From Candidatus Ruminococcus avistercoris (lineage in GTDB: Bacteria; Bacillota; Clostridia; Lachnospirales; Lachnospiraceae), in the NCBI GenBank assembly GCA_019120315.1, contig DWVJ01000011.1:1-64000 (forward strand): a DNA stretch of 64,000 nucleotides, given 5' to 3'. Both the position numbers and the translations under genes were made by a program. Shown one piece after another: positions 61,827 to 64,000 of this stretch. A model generated the notes under the pieces. It did not search any database. It had not been told where the DNA came from and saw only the letters and a program-made list of their open reading frames with translations. Each line of letters begins with the position of its first letter. Position 1 is the first letter of the stretch.

Positions 61827-62825
61827 TTATACGTTATAAGTTTCTTTGTTGTAGCGGCTGATCTCGTCAGTGATGATGGGGTCAACATGGGGATAAATGG
61901 TTCCGGCCAGTCCATAGGTGATACAGGGGATGAAATGTCCGCCCGGACCGTAGGTTTCGCAGGTTTTCCGTACGCTGGCGCGGATCTCTTCCTCCGTAGC
62001 GTCCACCCGGTCGATGGTGGCGTCCACGCCGCCCATGAGAGTCATGCGGCCGCCCAGCTGTTTCTGCAGCTTGGGAATATCGTTCTCCGGCAGTACGCCC
62101 TGCCAGATCTGAACGCCGATTTCCACCATATCTTCCACGATGGGCTCCAGGAAAGAGTCGGCATGGTGGATCACGATGACATCATGTTCCCGCATATAGC
62201 CGTAGATTCTGCGGTAATGCTCTTTGAAGAATTCTCTCCAGATATCCGGATCCATGAACAGGCTGTGTTTTGCACCCCAGTCATCATGGGAAAGGATGGC
62301 ATCCGGTTTCAGGTTGTCAACGATCATTTTGGCATACTGGAAACGGTACTCGGCGATTCTGGCGACCAGACGTTTCATATCATCCGGCTCCAGCAGGAAA
62401 TTCATCAGCGTATCTTCAAATCCCATGAGGAAATGACACTGTTCAAAGATACCGGTTCCCATAAAGCCCATCACCAGTTTCTCGCTGCGGTCCACTTCGG
62501 CGGCGCTGGCAAGAGCGGCTTCCCATCCGTCGCTGCAGTTGGCTGCCAGATCAGGAACTTTTACATATTTTTCCCATTCAGTCACATCCGGGCAGACCTT
62601 ATTGCTCTCTGTCACATGAGGCATCGGGCCGGGTGCGTCCTGGGGGAAGAGAATTTCCGTTCCCCATCTGTCCACGGAGTTGGTGCCGCGGACACGGTTG
62701 CCGCGGGTGTAAACGCTTAAGGGATCGTTCCCGATATGTACGAAAGGTTCATACTGATTTACCAGGCGATCCGGTTTGCCGTCGACTTTGATAGTTTCCA
62801 GCAGGTTTTCTTTTGGTGTCAACAT
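61827..62825 (-). CDS. UroD-family protein (short form)
   Basis: A 332-residue uroporphyrinogen-decarboxylase-superfamily protein. Unlike the other two in the window it has HHADS (in IVIHHADSFLEP) where they have HxCG, so the zinc-thiol site is changed. SHDDWGAKHSLF and LMGGVDATIDR are recognisable. It may use another cofactor or act as a decarboxylase or lyase. GGAGGG precedes the ATG. It leads a leftward unit with the PucR regulator. Confidence 0.82.
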   Translation of the reverse strand: MLTPKENLLETIKVDGKPDRLVNQYEPFVHIGNDPLSVYTRGNRVRGTNSVDRWGTEILFPQDAPGPMPHVTESNKVCPDVTEWEKYVKVPDLAANCSDGWEAALASAAEVDRSEKLVMGFMGTGIFEQCHFLMGFEDTLMNFLLEPDDMKRLVARIAEYRFQYAKMIVDNLKPDAILSHDDWGAKHSLFMDPDIWREFFKEHYRRIYGYMREHDVIVIHHADSFLEPIVEDMVEIGVQIWQGVLPENDIPKLQKQLGGRMTLMGGVDATIDRVDATEEEIRASVRKTCETYGPGGHFIPCITYGLAGTIYPHVDPIITDEISRYNKETYNV

Positions 62826-63090
62826 AACAATCCCTCCAGTCTTCTCTTAATCGTGTTTGCTCACTCCAATAAAAGGAAAGTACTCATACAAAAGGTTTAT
62901 AGTATTTTCCTTTGCTTTTTTTCATTATACTACAGCAAAACAGGGGGAACAATGATACAGAGGATGCCATATGTCCGGCGCGGACTGAACAGTCTGTACG
63001 ATGTGTCTGAAAATCGGGAAATTAGGTTTTCAGAAAAATGTAAAAATGATACACTAAAAAGGAATGTGAAAGATGGGAGGCATTATCGTT

Positions 63091-63885
63091 ATGTATGAAG
63101 AACTGTACCGGCCGCTTCCGGATGTCAATGCCTATCTGGAAAGGCTGAATATACCCCAAAAGGATGTGTGTGATGAAGCGTATCTGGATGAACTTATTAC
63201 GGCGCACCAGTGTGAAATTCCTTTTGAAAATATGGATGTGATGAAAAAAAGGACGATTTCTCTGGCTGTGGACGACCTGTTTGATAAAATTATCCGCAGA
63301 AAAAGAGGAGGATACTGTTTCGAACTGAACTCTCTGTTTTGCCATTTGCTGAATGCCCTGGGATTTGAGGCTTATGGCTGCAGAAGCCGCATCCTGCGGG
63401 GAAAGGATTATCTGCCGCCTGTACTGCACAGAGGGAATCTGGTCTATCTGAAGGACGGCGTGTATTACTGCGATGTGGGATACGGAGGCCCGCAGCCCGG
63501 CGCATCTGTCAAAGTAGAGGACGGATATGAGAAAACCATCGCAGGCAGGACATTTCGTATGAAGAAGGCGGATGAGTACTGGTGGACTCTGTGCCGCCGT
63601 CTGGAAGACGAATGGGAAGAAGTGATGCAGTTTACGGTTATGAATCAGGCGGAAGTGGATTTCGTGCCGATCAACTTTTACTGCTCCACCCATCCGGATT
63701 CGGTTTTCGTGCAGCGGTACATGCTGAACAGGAGACTGAAAAACGGCAGCATTTCCCTGATTGAGGATCTGTTTGCAAAAACGGTGGACGGCGTACATAC
63801 GGAAGAGAAGGTAACCAGCCGGGAGCGGTTCTGCCAGCTGGTGGAGACAGAGTTTGGAATTCCGGATGCCCGGTCCATCCTCTGA
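63091..63885 (+). CDS. Arylamine N-acetyltransferase
   Basis: A ~264-residue NAT: Cys76 in KRGGYCFELN, His113 in VLHRGNLVYL, Asp128 in YCDVGYGG, the full catalytic triad, and IPFENMDV near the N terminus. It transfers acetyl from acetyl-CoA to arylamines or hydrazines, and is of interest for drug metabolism by gut bacteria. ATG 63091 (after GGGAGG) is preferred; an ATG at 63073 is also possible. Confidence 0.93.
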   Translation: MYEELYRPLPDVNAYLERLNIPQKDVCDEAYLDELITAHQCEIPFENMDVMKKRTISLAVDDLFDKIIRRKRGGYCFELNSLFCHLLNALGFEAYGCRSRILRGKDYLPPVLHRGNLVYLKDGVYYCDVGYGGPQPGASVKVEDGYEKTIAGRTFRMKKADEYWWTLCRRLEDEWEEVMQFTVMNQAEVDFVPINFYCSTHPDSVFVQRYMLNRRLKNGSISLIEDLFAKTVDGVHTEEKVTSRERFCQLVETEFGIPDARSIL

Positions 63886-63900
63886 TATGAAATAGTAAAA

Positions 63901-63931
63901 GCAGCGGAAAAATTCTCCGCTGCTTTTTTGA
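63901..63931 (+). terminator. Rho-independent terminator
   Basis: A 9-bp stem (AGCAGCGGA with TCCGCTGCT) and T6. It serves the acetyltransferase gene and stands next to the leftward gene end. Confidence 0.9.
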
Positions 63932-63934
63932 CAC

Positions 63935-64000
63935 TCATTTTTCAGCCAGTTCTATATATTTCAGCCGGCTGTAGCGATATAGTTCATCTGCCAGATTAAC
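63935..64000 (-). CDS. C-terminal end of a gene running in from the right
   Basis: On the minus strand an open frame from the window edge encodes 21 residues (NLADELYRYSRLKYIELAEK at the end) and stops at a TGA (plus 63935-63937). A terminator follows it. The residues look like a helical protein tail; the family cannot be told. Confidence 0.55.
   Translation of the reverse strand, partial: VNLADELYRYSRLKYIELAEK

Overview
The window looks like a chromosome segment of an anaerobic, spore-lineage Firmicute, most likely Lachnospiraceae or a close relative. The evidence is strong GGAGG ribosome sites, an isolated Spo0A C-terminal domain protein with tandem 0A boxes, a TnpV-type transposon protein, a Gram-positive Tad pilus locus with DUF5702/DUF6382-like members, DUF6147 and TSCPD small proteins, and a THF riboswitch ahead of a clostridial folate operon. 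All family names come from reading motifs; no database search was possible.

Layout. 1-4.1 kb is a decayed mobile element: a MobC fragment, an inverted relaxase fragment, a metal P-type ATPase with a divergent TetR regulator, and tnpV with its usual small partner. 4.1-11.4 kb holds thioredoxin, a MarR regulator, nagA, and a tight operon of an HD hydrolase, a type III-like modification/restriction pair and a deoxyinosine-type DNA glycosylase. 11.5-15.9 kb is a folate operon (broken pabB, pabC, THF riboswitch, folE, HD protein, folP, folB-folK). 15.9-19.6 kb is sbcDC. 19.6-25.2 kb holds a PocR/AraC regulator, a UroD/MtaA-like methyltransferase, a radical SAM protein, yqeY, a PHP phosphoesterase, a promoter-to-terminator unit with two tandem 10-codon ORFs, and a Cys-tRNA(Pro) deacylase-like gene. 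25.4-35.7 kb is a Tad pilus locus ending in an FHA protein and a rhomboid protease. 35.7-44.7 kb holds a histidine kinase, a HIT protein, a sigma factor, murG, a DUF4367-like protein, a secreted DUF6147 protein, a beta-CASP metallohydrolase, an MTA/SAH nucleosidase and tRNA-Gly. 44.8-46.8 kb is an AT-rich accessory patch with a type I toxin/antisense RNA locus and a Spo0A-C protein. 47-54.8 kb holds a two-component system, an aconitase-like hydratase, a flavoprotein, a polysaccharide deacetylase and a NYN/LOTUS protein. 54.9-63.9 kb holds three regulators, an old-yellow-enzyme flavoprotein, two UroD-like proteins and an arylamine N-acetyltransferase.

The most unusual signals are these. A 23-bp near-perfect inverted repeat spans the start codon of a TadE-like pilin gene and encloses exactly 96 bp, so it could be an invertible switch or a translation-blocking hairpin. 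Two tandem 33-nt ORFs, both ending in Pro-Pro-Lys-Thr-stop, sit between a good promoter and a terminator. In the type I toxin locus, one A8 tract serves both as the frame-determining end of the toxin ORF and as the U-tract of the antisense RNA terminator, and its present length shifts the toxin out of its normal stop. Finally, pabB has lost its catalytic core while the rest of the folate operon is intact.
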